DNA from: Kineosporia babensis
GTDB taxonomy: Bacteria > Actinomycetota > Actinomycetes > Actinomycetales > Kineosporiaceae
Length of the DNA: 64,000 nt
Assembly: GCF_021129305.1 (NCBI RefSeq)
Contig: NZ_JAJOMB010000014.1
Span: 124,001-188,000, forward strand
Direction of reading: 5' to 3'
The position numbers and the translations under genes were made by a program. Below, one piece after another: positions 50,525 to 59,899 of the stretch (the stretch's first letter is position 1; each line of letters starts with the position of its first letter). The notes beneath the pieces were generated by a model. The model was given only the letters and a program-made list of their open reading frames with translations. It had not been told where the DNA came from and did not search any database.

Positions 50525-51439
50525 GTGCGCGCATTTGCCCTGCCCGAAGCCGGTGCCGGCCCCGCTGTCACCGATGCCCCCGCCCCGCAGCCGGAGGCCG
50601 GTGAGGTCCTGGTCCGGGTGCAGGCTTCGTCCGTCAACGGCTTCGACCTGGCGGTTTCGGCCGGATACCTGGCCGGGATGATGGAACACCGCTACCCCGT
50701 CGTCCTGGGCAAGGACTTTGCCGGCACGGTCGAGGCCATCGGCGAGGGCGTGACCCGCTTCGCCGTTGGGCAGTCGGTCTTCGGCGTCGTGACCAAGGCT
50801 CACCTCGGGGAGGGGGGTCTCGGCGAGCTGACCACGGTGGCCGAGGCGATCGGCATCACCACCTGGCCCGAAGGTCTGGAGCCGGCTACGGCCGGGGCCC
50901 TCGGCCTGGCCGGGACCGCGGCTCTGGACTCGCTCAGCGCGGCCGCCGTGCAGAACGGTGAGACGGTCCTGATCAGCGGTGCAACCGGTGGTGTGGGCGC
51001 GATCGCGATCCAGTACGCCGTCGCCTCGGGCGCCCGGGTCATCGCCACCGCCCGCCCGGGCCAGGAGGAGGCATTCGTCCGTGACCTCGGTGCCCAGGAG
51101 GCCGTCGACCACACCGGTGATGTGAGCGCTCAGGTTCGGGCCCTGGCCCCTGAAGGCGTGGACGTCGTCCTGCACTTCGCTGGTGACGGTGTCGCACTGG
51201 CCGGTCTGCTCAGTGACCAGGGCCGGATCGTCAGCCTGCTGGCCCCGGTCGAGCACCCTAACGCCCACCAGGTGATGGCGACCCCGACCGCCGAGACGCT
51301 CGACCGCCTGGCCGCTGACGTCGTCGCCGGTCGTCTGCGTCTGCCGGTCGGCGCGGCCTTCTCGCTGGAGGAAGCGCCGGCCGCGTTCGCCGCCTTCGCC
51401 GGCGGCACGCTCGGCAAGATCGCCGTCTCGCTCGGCTGA
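50525..51439 (+). CDS. Zinc-less NADP-dependent quinone oxidoreductase (MDR family)
   Basis: 304 residues from a GTG behind AAGGAGA. A medium-chain dehydrogenase without the zinc cysteines: SSVNGFDLAVSAGY where zinc enzymes have GxC, GKDFAGTVEAIGEGV, and the cofactor loop SGATGGVGAIAIQYA. It belongs to the quinone oxidoreductase branch, which reduces quinones and enones. The operator at 50485 and the neighbouring TetR indicate induction by such compounds. The flavin monooxygenase gene follows after 29 bp. Confidence 0.9.
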   Translation: MRAFALPEAGAGPAVTDAPAPQPEAGEVLVRVQASSVNGFDLAVSAGYLAGMMEHRYPVVLGKDFAGTVEAIGEGVTRFAVGQSVFGVVTKAHLGEGGLGELTTVAEAIGITTWPEGLEPATAGALGLAGTAALDSLSAAAVQNGETVLISGATGGVGAIAIQYAVASGARVIATARPGQEEAFVRDLGAQEAVDHTGDVSAQVRALAPEGVDVVLHFAGDGVALAGLLSDQGRIVSLLAPVEHPNAHQVMATPTAETLDRLAADVVAGRLRLPVGAAFSLEEAPAAFAAFAGGTLGKIAVSLG

Positions 51440-51468
51440 CCACCACTCGCGACAGTTCGGGAGACCCG

Positions 51469-52488
51469 ATGGAACTGGGCATCATCTCGCTCAGCGATCT
51501 GCAGATCGACCCAGCCACGGGTCGCCGGTTCAGCGCTTCCCAGCGGCTGGCCGACACGATCGAGTACGCCGTGCTGGCCGAGCGTCTGGGCCTGGACGTC
51601 TTCGCGCTGGGCGAGCATCACACGCTGGACTTCGCCGTGTCGTCCCCGGCGGTCGCGCTGGCCGCGATCGCGGCCCGCACCCGCCGGATCCGGCTCACCA
51701 GCGCGGTCACCGTGCTGAGCGTGCTGGATCCGGTGCGGGTGTACGAGGACTTCGCCACGCTCGACCTGATCAGCAACGGCCGGGCCGAGATCATCGCCGG
51801 GCGCAGCGCGTTCCTGGAACCGTTCGCCCTGTTCGGTCATGATCTGAACGACTACGACCAGCTCTTCGGCGAGAAGCTCGATCTTCTGCTGCAGATCCGC
51901 GCGAACTCGAAGGTGACCTGGTCCGGTCGCTTTCGGCCGCCCCTGGACGAGGCCGAGGTCGCCCCGCGAGCGGTACAGGACCCGTTGCCGGTCTGGGCCG
52001 GCGTCGGGGGCTCGCCCGGTAGCGCTGAGCGAGCCGGCCGGCTGGGGCTGCCGATGGTCCTGGGGTACATCGGCGGGCCCATCGAGCAGGCTCGCCGGGC
52101 TGTCGAGGTGTACCGGGAAGCAGGGGAGCGAGCCGGGCATCCAGAAAAGCTGAAGGTTGGCATATCCACCCATTTCTTCGCCGGTTCCGACCCCGGGTCG
52201 GCTCGCGCGGTCTACCCGTACTACCACGAATACCTGCGCCCCAAGACTCCCGGAGGCCGTGGCTTCCTGGTCAGCCGATCCCAGTTCGAGGCTGGTACCC
52301 GGCCGGGGCAGGCCATCATGGTGGGTTCCAGCGACGAGCTGATCGAGAAGATCCTGTTCGCCCGCCAGACCCTCGGCATCGAGCGCTTCTACGGGCAGTT
52401 CGACTGGGGCGGTCTGCCCCGGGAACTGGTCGAGGCATCGATCCACCGATATGCCGACGAGATCGCCCCAGCCGTTCGCGCGAGCTGA
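51469..52488 (+). CDS. LLM-class flavin-dependent oxidoreductase
   Basis: 339 residues from an ATG behind CGGGAGA. It has the luciferase-like barrel: ADTIEYAVLAERLGLDVFALGEHH, RIRLTSAVTVLSVLDPVRVYED and DLISNGRAEIIAGRSAF. The type fits FMN-dependent monooxygenases with unknown substrates. The 29-bp gap after the quinone oxidoreductase suggests one mRNA and joint induction by the same TetR. Confidence 0.9.
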   Translation: MELGIISLSDLQIDPATGRRFSASQRLADTIEYAVLAERLGLDVFALGEHHTLDFAVSSPAVALAAIAARTRRIRLTSAVTVLSVLDPVRVYEDFATLDLISNGRAEIIAGRSAFLEPFALFGHDLNDYDQLFGEKLDLLLQIRANSKVTWSGRFRPPLDEAEVAPRAVQDPLPVWAGVGGSPGSAERAGRLGLPMVLGYIGGPIEQARRAVEVYREAGERAGHPEKLKVGISTHFFAGSDPGSARAVYPYYHEYLRPKTPGGRGFLVSRSQFEAGTRPGQAIMVGSSDELIEKILFARQTLGIERFYGQFDWGGLPRELVEASIHRYADEIAPAVRAS

Positions 52489-52530
52489 GAACGGGCAGTC
52501 GGATCCACGATGGGCGTGAGAATTTGAGGC

Positions 52531-53442
52531 ATGGGAACTGACGGCCGTGGACGGACAGGTCCGGAGGACGAGAGCGACGTCCTTGGTGCGGGCTTCGCCG
52601 GGCAGCGCATGCTGGTGCTGCCCCGGCCGGTGCTGAACGAGGCCCTCAGCCGGCCGGTGACCAGCGAGCTCCTGGTCACCGACTGCGGGTACTTCCCGCA
52701 CGCCGAGCGGCACGGCCGGGAACGTCACGATCCCATCGAGCAGGCGGTCGTCCTGATCTGTGTCCGCGGGCGTGGCTGGTGCCGGACCGACGGAAGCGAT
52801 TTTGACATCAGGGCAGGAGAGGTGGCCGTCCTGCCCGCCGGGCACCCGCATGCCTACGGGGCTGACCCGGACGACCCGTGGACCTTGTGGTGGCTGCACA
52901 CTGCCGGGCGGGCCGTGCCCTCACTGGTGGAGGTGATCGGTGCCTCGGCGAAGGCGCCGGTGCGGGTTCCCGCGGACGCTCACGGCATCGCCCTGCTCGC
53001 GGCCGAGGTGGTGGCCTGGATGGAGCGGGACACGACACCCTCAAGCCTCGTCGCATCGTCCGGGGCGGCCTGGCACCTGCTCACCCTGCTGGCCTCCAGC
53101 CGATCGGTCCGCGACGGTGCCGAGACCCTGGTCGAGCGAGCTGCGGAACATCTGCGGACGAACATCAGCGCCCGTACCAGCGTGTCCGAACTGGCCTCCA
53201 CCGCGGGCCTCAGCGAGTCCTACTTCGCAGCGCTCTTCCGGCGGCGGATGGGCGTGCCCGTGCAGACCTACCAGACCCAGGTGCGGATGGGGCGTGCGCG
53301 GGAACTCCTGGCAACCACCGAGCGATCGGTGGCCGAGGTCTCCACCGAGTGCGGATACGACGACCCGTGGTACTTCTCGCGCCAGTTCCGGCGCGTCCAC
53401 GGGACCAGCCCGTCGGTCTACCGCAAGCAGTTGCGCTCCTGA
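52531..53442 (+). CDS. AraC-family transcriptional regulator
   Basis: 303 residues. The N-terminal cupin ligand domain (VLICVRGRGWCRTDG; VAVLPAGHPHAYGAD) is of the sugar-binding AraC type, and the C-terminus holds the double helix-turn-helix (VSELASTAGLSESYFAALF and VAEVSTECGYDDPWYFSRQF). It precedes the sugar import operon by 131 bp on the same strand, so it is probably its activator. The palindrome at 53466 lies in that gap. Confidence 0.92.
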   Translation: MGTDGRGRTGPEDESDVLGAGFAGQRMLVLPRPVLNEALSRPVTSELLVTDCGYFPHAERHGRERHDPIEQAVVLICVRGRGWCRTDGSDFDIRAGEVAVLPAGHPHAYGADPDDPWTLWWLHTAGRAVPSLVEVIGASAKAPVRVPADAHGIALLAAEVVAWMERDTTPSSLVASSGAAWHLLTLLASSRSVRDGAETLVERAAEHLRTNISARTSVSELASTAGLSESYFAALFRRRMGVPVQTYQTQVRMGRARELLATTERSVAEVSTECGYDDPWYFSRQFRRVHGTSPSVYRKQLRS

Positions 53443-53465
53443 CCGCAGATCATCGGATCGTCCAG

Positions 53466-53480
53466 GTATTGCGTCAATAC
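53466..53480 (+). promoter_or_regulatory. Palindrome before the sugar import operon
   Basis: Perfect 6-bp arms GTATTG/CAATAC around CGT, 94 bp before the first gene of the operon. The position suits an activator or catabolite-control site. Confidence 0.5.
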
Positions 53481-53573
53481 GTCCTCCTCCATCGCCCGGC
53501 CTGAGTCGTAGCCTCCTGATCGAAGGCCGGGAAACGTGGTTTCCGGCCGGCGGAACTCGATGAGGAGGTACGC

Positions 53574-54860
53574 ATGAGACGCAGGACTTTCATTGCTCTC
53601 GCAGCCGGCGCGCTGACCAGCGCTTGTGCGGCCGCACCCGGCGCCCGGCCGGGGCAGACCGTGCTGAGGTTCTGGTCCTGGGTCCCCGGGATCGACCAGG
53701 CGGTCAATCTGTGGAACAGCCAGAACCGGGACACGTACGTCGATCTCGAACTCACCCCCGCGGGCTCTTCGGGTACCTACTCGAAGATGTACGCCGCGGT
53801 CCGGGGCGGGCGAGGCGCGCCCGACGTCGCCCAGGTCGAGTATCAGGAACTGCCGGGCTTCGCCCTGGAGAACGGCCTGATCGAACTCGGTCCGCTCGGG
53901 ATGGACCAGCACCGTGACCAGTTCGTGGACTGGCAGATCTCCCAGTCCTCGTTCGGCGAGCGGATCTACGCCGTACCGCAGGCATCCGGCCCGATGGCCC
54001 TGTACTACCGCAACGACATTTTCGGCTCGCTGGGGCTGGACGTTCCCCGGACCTGGGAGGACTACCGAGCTGCGGCCGAGGCGGTGCGCGCTGACGGTAG
54101 ATACATCGCCACCTTCCCGCCCGGCAACTCCGCCTGGTTCGCGGCGTTGTCCTGGCAGGCCGGCGCTCGCTGGTTCGGGCTGGACGGCGATGTCTGGACC
54201 GTCGGGATCAACTCCGAGCAGACGCTGCGGGTCGCCGAGTACTGGGACGAACTGCGCTCGCAGGATCTGATCTCCATGCAGCCGGACTTCTCCAACTCCT
54301 GGTACGCCGACCTGCAGAGCGGCCGCATCGTCACCTGGCCGAGCGCCCAGTGGGGTGGACCGATCCTGTCGGGCAACGCCCCCGGCACCTCGGGCAACTG
54401 GCGTGCTGCCCAGCTGCCGCAGTGGAATCCGGACAATCCGGCTTCGGCCAACTGGGGTGGTTCGGCCACCGCCGTGCTCAAGGGTTCCGAACACCCTCGG
54501 GAGGCGGCGGAGTTCGCCATCTGGCTGAACTCCGACCCGGAAAGCATCGACCTGCTGATTGCCGGCGGGTACGGCTGGCCCTCGGTGAAGGACGCCCTGG
54601 ACGGGACCGCCCTGGACACGTCGGAGGAGTTCTTCGGCGGGCAGAACGTCAACCGTGACGTGTTCGCGCCGGCCGACGAGACGATCGGCACCGACTGGCT
54701 CTGGAGCCCGACCACGAACGCCACCTACCTCCACCTGAACGACGGATTCGCCGGGGTGGTGGCTGGGGGAAGCAGTTTCGTCGACGTGGTGCAGCAGACC
54801 CACCGTCAGACCGTGGAGGATCTGAGAGCCAAGGGCCTGACCGTGCGGGAGGCATCATGA
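53574..54860 (+). CDS. ABC sugar transporter, solute-binding lipoprotein (CUT1)
   Basis: 428 residues from an ATG behind GAGGAGG. The signal peptide starts MRRRTFIALAAG, which suits the Tat path, and ends in a lipobox-like LTSAC with C18 as the lipid site. The mature part has the type 1 extracellular binding-protein pattern (VLRFWSWVPGIDQAVNLWN, YAVPQASGPMALYYRNDIF, FAIWLNSDPESIDLL). It would deliver an oligosaccharide to the permeases that follow (4-bp overlap). Confidence 0.93.
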   Translation: MRRRTFIALAAGALTSACAAAPGARPGQTVLRFWSWVPGIDQAVNLWNSQNRDTYVDLELTPAGSSGTYSKMYAAVRGGRGAPDVAQVEYQELPGFALENGLIELGPLGMDQHRDQFVDWQISQSSFGERIYAVPQASGPMALYYRNDIFGSLGLDVPRTWEDYRAAAEAVRADGRYIATFPPGNSAWFAALSWQAGARWFGLDGDVWTVGINSEQTLRVAEYWDELRSQDLISMQPDFSNSWYADLQSGRIVTWPSAQWGGPILSGNAPGTSGNWRAAQLPQWNPDNPASANWGGSATAVLKGSEHPREAAEFAIWLNSDPESIDLLIAGGYGWPSVKDALDGTALDTSEEFFGGQNVNRDVFAPADETIGTDWLWSPTTNATYLHLNDGFAGVVAGGSSFVDVVQQTHRQTVEDLRAKGLTVREAS

Positions 54861-55738
54861 GAGGCCGTCGACTCGCGATTCTGGGCCTGCTCGGCCCCTT
54901 CACGGCGCTGTTCGCCGCCACGATCGCGTTGCCGATCGGTTTTGCTCTGTACGAGAGCGTCACCGCGATCGAACGATCCGGACCGCTCGGCCGAGGGACG
55001 ACGTCCACTGTTTTCGTCGGACTCGAGCACTACGCAACTGCCCTGAGCGATCCGGCCTTCACCGCCAGCCTCTGGCGGGTCGTGCTTTTCGCTCTGGTCC
55101 AGGTGCCGGTGATGATCGTCCTGGCCACTACTCTGGCCCTGATGCTGGACGCGGCCTCGGCTCGTGGGGTCAAGTTCTTCCGGTCGGTCTACTTCCTGCC
55201 CTACGGCATTCCCGGTGTGATCGCTTCTCTGTTATGGGGTTTCCTGTACACGCCGGGCCTGAGCCCGGTCCTGGACGTCGCCTCCTGGTTCGGGCTGAAC
55301 ATCGACTTCCTCGGCGCCAGTTCGATTCTCTGGTCCATCGCGAACATCGTGACCTGGCAGTTCGCCGGGTACAACATGCTGGTCATCGTGGCCCAGCTGA
55401 AATCGATCGACGGTGACCTGTTCGAGGCGGCCGAGATCGACGGCGCCTCGGCCTGGCAGATCATCACCCGGATCAAGCTCCCGCTGATCCGCCCGGCGAT
55501 CGTGCTGACCACGGTGTTCACCATCATCGGCACGATCCAGCTGTTCGGTGAACCGCTGATCCTGCGGCCTTTGACCGGCTCGATCACCAGCACCTACACC
55601 CCGAACCTGGCGGCCTACAACGAGGCGTTCGCCAACAACAACTACAACCTGGCGGCGGCCGAGTCGGTCCTGCTGGCGCTGGTCGCCTGCGTCTTCTCCT
55701 TCGCCTTCCTCAAACTGGTGAACAGGAGCGGGAAGTGA
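54857..55738 (+). CDS. ABC sugar transporter permease 1 (CUT1)
   Basis: 293 residues with six membrane helices and the EAA loop EAAEIDGASAWQIITRIKLPLI. Gene starts overlap on both sides by 4 bp (ATGA), so the three transport genes are coupled. No ATP-binding gene is present in the window near them; CUT1 systems of actinomycetes commonly share a single ATPase (MsiK) encoded elsewhere. Confidence 0.93.
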   Translation: MRGRRLAILGLLGPFTALFAATIALPIGFALYESVTAIERSGPLGRGTTSTVFVGLEHYATALSDPAFTASLWRVVLFALVQVPVMIVLATTLALMLDAASARGVKFFRSVYFLPYGIPGVIASLLWGFLYTPGLSPVLDVASWFGLNIDFLGASSILWSIANIVTWQFAGYNMLVIVAQLKSIDGDLFEAAEIDGASAWQIITRIKLPLIRPAIVLTTVFTIIGTIQLFGEPLILRPLTGSITSTYTPNLAAYNEAFANNNYNLAAAESVLLALVACVFSFAFLKLVNRSGK

Positions 55739-56589
55739 AGAATCCTCGCACGCCGTCGGCGGCCTCCCGGGTCCTGCTCACCGCGGGCCTGGCGGTCGCG
55801 GCCGTCTACTTCCTCTTCCCGGTGTACTGGCTGGTCATCGCGGCCACCAAGAGCACTGGCGACCTGTTCGGCTCCTCCGGGTTGTCTCTGTCCAACCCGC
55901 AGCTGCTCACCAACATCCGTAATGTGTTCGAGTACAACGGCTCGATCTTCTTCCGCTGGGTGGGCAACAGCCTGCTGTACTCCGGGGTGGGTGCGCTGGT
56001 GGCGACCGTGGTCTCCATCGCAGCCGGATACTGCCTGGCCAAGTTCACCTTCCGGGGCCGCGACGCGCTGTTCAACATCTTCCTGGCCGGGGTGATGATC
56101 CCGGGCACCGCGCTGGCCCTGCCGCTGTTCCTGCTGATGAGTGAGATCGGCCTGGTCAACACCTACTGGGCCGTCCTGCTGCCGTCAGTGATCAGCCCGT
56201 TCGGGGCCTACCTGGGACGGATCTACGCCTCGGCCGCAGTGCCGGACAGTCTGCTGGAGGCGGCTCGGCTGGACGGGGCGGGGGAGTTCCGGATCTTCTT
56301 CACCATCGTGCTGCGGCTGATGACCCCGGCCGCCGTCACCGTGTTCCTGTTCCAGTTCATCGGTATCTGGAACAACTACTTCCTGCCCCTGGTCATGCTC
56401 TCGGACCCGGACCGCTACCCGCTGACCCTGGGACTGGTGAGCTGGCAGAGCGTTTCGGACCGCCACCCCGAGCTGTACCAGATGACGATCGGTGGGGCCC
56501 TGCTCTCGTCGGTCCCGCTGATGATCGCGATCGTCAGCCTGCAGCGCTTCTGGCGGGCCGGCCTCACCGAGGGAAGTGTCAAGGGCTGA
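55735..56589 (+). CDS. ABC sugar transporter permease 2 (CUT1)
   Basis: 284 residues with six helices and the EAA loop EAARLDGAGEFRIFFTIVLRL. The start is a GTG that overlaps the stop of permease 1 (GTGA). It pairs with permease 1 to form the channel. The next gene starts 49 bp on. Confidence 0.93.
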   Translation: MKNPRTPSAASRVLLTAGLAVAAVYFLFPVYWLVIAATKSTGDLFGSSGLSLSNPQLLTNIRNVFEYNGSIFFRWVGNSLLYSGVGALVATVVSIAAGYCLAKFTFRGRDALFNIFLAGVMIPGTALALPLFLLMSEIGLVNTYWAVLLPSVISPFGAYLGRIYASAAVPDSLLEAARLDGAGEFRIFFTIVLRLMTPAAVTVFLFQFIGIWNNYFLPLVMLSDPDRYPLTLGLVSWQSVSDRHPELYQMTIGGALLSSVPLMIAIVSLQRFWRAGLTEGSVKG

Positions 56590-56638
56590 TTCCGCCCGGC
56601 ACCGAACGACAGCTACGACGAAAGTTGAAACACCAGCC

Positions 56639-59600
56639 ATGTCCTCAGAACCGATCTCCCGTATCGAGCTTCCCGATGCTCCGGCCGACGCCTGGCAGCA
56701 CGGCGTCGCGGTCTGGTCCGAGCCCCTGGTCATCGACAGCTATCTGCCCGAAAAGCCCTCGGCCTACCCAGCCTTCCTGCACAACCGGGTCTACCAGGGA
56801 TCTTCCGGACGGGTTTTCCCGTTGCCGTTCCACGAGCGGATCGCCGCGGTCAAGCGGCCGCACACCTGGCAGGCGCTGCATCTGGAGAACGAGTGGCTGC
56901 GCGTGGTGATACTGCCGGAGCTCGGTGGCCGGGTGCACATCGCCTACGACAAGGTCGCCGGGTACGACCTGTTCTACCGGAACAACGTGATCAAGCCCGC
57001 TCTGGTCGGCCTGGCCGGGCCCTGGATGTCGGGCGGGATCGAGTTCAACTGGCCGCAGCACCATCGCCCGGCCACGTTCCTGCCCACGGATGTCGAGATC
57101 GAACGAGAGGACGACGGGTCGGCGACGGTCTGGTGCTCCGACCACGACCCGTTCGCCCGGATGAAGGGCATGCACGGGATCCGGCTGACTCCCAGCAGCT
57201 CCCGGATCGAGGCCCGGGTGCGGTTGTACAACCGCAGCGAGGTCCCTCAGACCTTCCTCTGGTGGGCGAACGTCGCCGCCGCGGTGAACGACGACTACCA
57301 GTCCTTCTTCCCCGGCGACGTGACCCACGTGGCCGACCACGCCAAGCGAGCCGTGGTCACGTTCCCTCGGCCCGACGCGCCCTACTACGGCATCGATTAC
57401 GCGGGGGCCACCGAGGACGACCCCGAGGCGGACCGGCTCGACTGGTACCGCAACATCCCGGTGCCCACCTCGTACATGGCCCTGGACACGGTCGAGGACT
57501 TCTTCGGCGGGTACGACCACGGCGTGCAAGCCGGATTCGTCCACGTCGCCGCCCACGAGATCTCGCCCGGCAAGAAGCAGTGGACCTGGGGAGACACGCC
57601 TTTCGGCTGGGCCTGGGACCGCAACCTCACCGACACCGACGGCCCGTACGTCGAACTTATGGCCGGCGTCTACACCGACAACCAACCCGACTTCGCGCAC
57701 CTGGCCGTCGGCGAGACAAAAACCTTCGTGCAGGCCTGGTACCCCGTCCACGGCACCGGCCCCGTGCAGTATGCCGACCGTCGCCTTGCGCTGAGCGTCG
57801 CCGAGAATGAGGGACGCCTGTGGGTTCGGCTCTGCGCGGCCGAAATTCTTGACGCGGTGAGCGTGGTGATCACCGACGGCACCTTCGAGTTGGGCAGTCG
57901 GACGCTGGACCTGCGTCCCGGGCAGACCTGCGAACTTGAGGTCGGCAAGACAGCGAAGCTCACGGTCCGGATCACCCGGCCGGGGGAGACGCTGGCCGAC
58001 TTCACCCTGGGCGAGCCGTCCGTTCCGGACCAGGCCCCCACCACGACACGGGCCGTGGCCCCGCCCTCGCCCGCCGACGTCACGAGCATTGACGAGCTGA
58101 TCCACATCGCCCGGTATCTCGACCAGTACCGGCACGCCACCCGTTCCTCGGTGCCCTACCTGTACGAGGTTCTGCATCGCGAGCCAGGAGAGTCACGAGC
58201 ACTTCTCGCCCTCGGTGCCAAGGCTTACGAACGGGGCGACTACGCCACAGCTGCCGACCTGCTGCGTCGTAGTGCCGACGCCCAGACCCGCTGGAGCCCC
58301 ACCCCGGCCTCGGGTGAGGCGCTCTACCGGCTGGGCCTGGCCCTGACCCGGCTCGGGCGGGACGGTGAAGCGGCCACGGCCCTGGCGCGCGCCGGCTGGG
58401 ATGCCCGCTTCGCCGTCACGGCCCGCTTCGCCCTGGCCCGGCTGCGCTGCCGCCACGGCGACCACCGACGGGCCGGCGAACTGCTGCACGAGGTGCTCGA
58501 CCTGGACGCCCACCACCTGCAGGCCGCGGACCTGCTGGCTACCGTCCTGGCCGAGACCGGCGACCAGGAGAAAGCCCGGACCCTGGCCAGGACGACCCTC
58601 GAGCGTGACCCGCTGGACGCCTGGGCCCGTGACCTGGCCGGCCTGGCCCCCACCGCCGACGCCACCTCCATGCTGGACGTGGCCCTGGAATACGCGGCCG
58701 CAGGTTTCGACGGGCACGCGATCGCAGCTCTGAACAAGGCCGAGACCCTCGCCGCCACCAGCCCGAGCGGGCAGGTGAACGTGACTCCCCTCGTCCAGCT
58801 GCACCGAGCCGTCCTGCACCTACGGGCCGGGGAGACGGAACTGGCCCGAGCCGACATCGACCTGGCCGGCCAGCAGGACCCGGCCTCGGCCCATCCCCTG
58901 CGCCTGGACGACATCGACACGCTGCGAACGGTTACCGCGACGGCTCCGGAGGTGGCGCTGCCCTGGGCCATGCTCGGGCACTGGTACTACTCCCGGGACC
59001 GCGCCGAGGATGCGATCGAGGCGTGGCACAAGGCCGCCGCCGCCCACCCGGCGACCGAACTGGCCGCCATCGTCCACCGCAATCTGGGCCTGAGCGCCTA
59101 CAACGTCCGCGCCGACGTCGAGGCAGCCGTGCAGCATTACGAGAGCGCCCTGCAGGCCTCGCCCGACGACGCCAAACTCTGGTTCGAGCGCGACCAGCTC
59201 GCCGCGCGCGCCGGCGAGAACTCCGCCGACCGGTTGGCCCGGCTGGAACCTCGACGTGACCTGGTGGCCGAGCGTGACGACCTCACGGTGTCCCTGACCC
59301 ACCTGCTGCTCGACGAAGGACGGGTGGACGAGGCCCGCACCTTGTTGACGGAACGCCACTTCCAGCCCTGGGAAGGCGGCGAAGGCCTGGCTCTCGGCGC
59401 ATGGGAGCGCAGTTCGGTGCGGATGGCTCAGCGTCTGCTCGCCGACGGGCAGCCGCGAGAGGCGGCAGCGGTCGTGCGGAAGGCTCTTCAACCGCCGGCC
59501 GGCCTGGGCGAGGATCGCCACCACCTCGCCAACACCGCCGAGCTCTACCTCCTGCTGGGTGACGCGCTCGCCGCCGACGCGGACCCGATTGCGGCGCAGC

Positions 59601-59899
59601 GCTGCTGGGAGATCGCCGCGCGTTCCACCGGCGACTTCGTCGACATGGCGGCAACCGCGTTCAACCGCAACACCGTCCACGCCGTCCGGGCACTGGCCTG
59701 CCTCGGCCGCGAGGACGAAGCCGAGAACCTGGTCAAGGCCTTGGCCCAGTGGGTGGAGGAGTACGCCGTGACCCCGGTGGAGGTGGACTTCTTCGCCACC
59801 AGCCTGCCCAGCATGCTGCTGTTCGTCGAAAGCCCCGAAACCGCCCGGAACCGCGAAGTGAGCATCGTGCGCGACCAGATCCGCGGATGGCAGTCATGA
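56639..59899 (+). CDS. DUF5107-TPR protein
   Basis: 1,086 residues from the ATG at 56639. The first part (about 20-400) is the DUF5107 domain, a beta-sandwich related to sugar mutarotases and hydrolases: LPFHERIAAVK, VVILPELGGRVHIAYDKV, SGGIEFNWPQHHRP. The rest is mostly TPR-like helix pairs (ALLALGAKAYERGDYATAAD; ALYRLGLALTRLGRDGEAA). No signal peptide is seen, so it should be cytoplasmic. Such proteins co-occur with CUT1 importers and GH2 enzymes. It may bind or process the imported glycan, but its activity is not established. Confidence 0.88.
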   Translation: MSSEPISRIELPDAPADAWQHGVAVWSEPLVIDSYLPEKPSAYPAFLHNRVYQGSSGRVFPLPFHERIAAVKRPHTWQALHLENEWLRVVILPELGGRVHIAYDKVAGYDLFYRNNVIKPALVGLAGPWMSGGIEFNWPQHHRPATFLPTDVEIEREDDGSATVWCSDHDPFARMKGMHGIRLTPSSSRIEARVRLYNRSEVPQTFLWWANVAAAVNDDYQSFFPGDVTHVADHAKRAVVTFPRPDAPYYGIDYAGATEDDPEADRLDWYRNIPVPTSYMALDTVEDFFGGYDHGVQAGFVHVAAHEISPGKKQWTWGDTPFGWAWDRNLTDTDGPYVELMAGVYTDNQPDFAHLAVGETKTFVQAWYPVHGTGPVQYADRRLALSVAENEGRLWVRLCAAEILDAVSVVITDGTFELGSRTLDLRPGQTCELEVGKTAKLTVRITRPGETLADFTLGEPSVPDQAPTTTRAVAPPSPADVTSIDELIHIARYLDQYRHATRSSVPYLYEVLHREPGESRALLALGAKAYERGDYATAADLLRRSADAQTRWSPTPASGEALYRLGLALTRLGRDGEAATALARAGWDARFAVTARFALARLRCRHGDHRRAGELLHEVLDLDAHHLQAADLLATVLAETGDQEKARTLARTTLERDPLDAWARDLAGLAPTADATSMLDVALEYAAAGFDGHAIAALNKAETLAATSPSGQVNVTPLVQLHRAVLHLRAGETELARADIDLAGQQDPASAHPLRLDDIDTLRTVTATAPEVALPWAMLGHWYYSRDRAEDAIEAWHKAAAAHPATELAAIVHRNLGLSAYNVRADVEAAVQHYESALQASPDDAKLWFERDQLAARAGENSADRLARLEPRRDLVAERDDLTVSLTHLLLDEGRVDEARTLLTERHFQPWEGGEGLALGAWERSSVRMAQRLLADGQPREAAAVVRKALQPPAGLGEDRHHLANTAELYLLLGDALAADADPIAAQRCWEIAARSTGDFVDMAATAFNRNTVHAVRALACLGREDEAENLVKALAQWVEEYAVTPVEVDFFATSLPSMLLFVESPETARNREVSIVRDQIRGWQS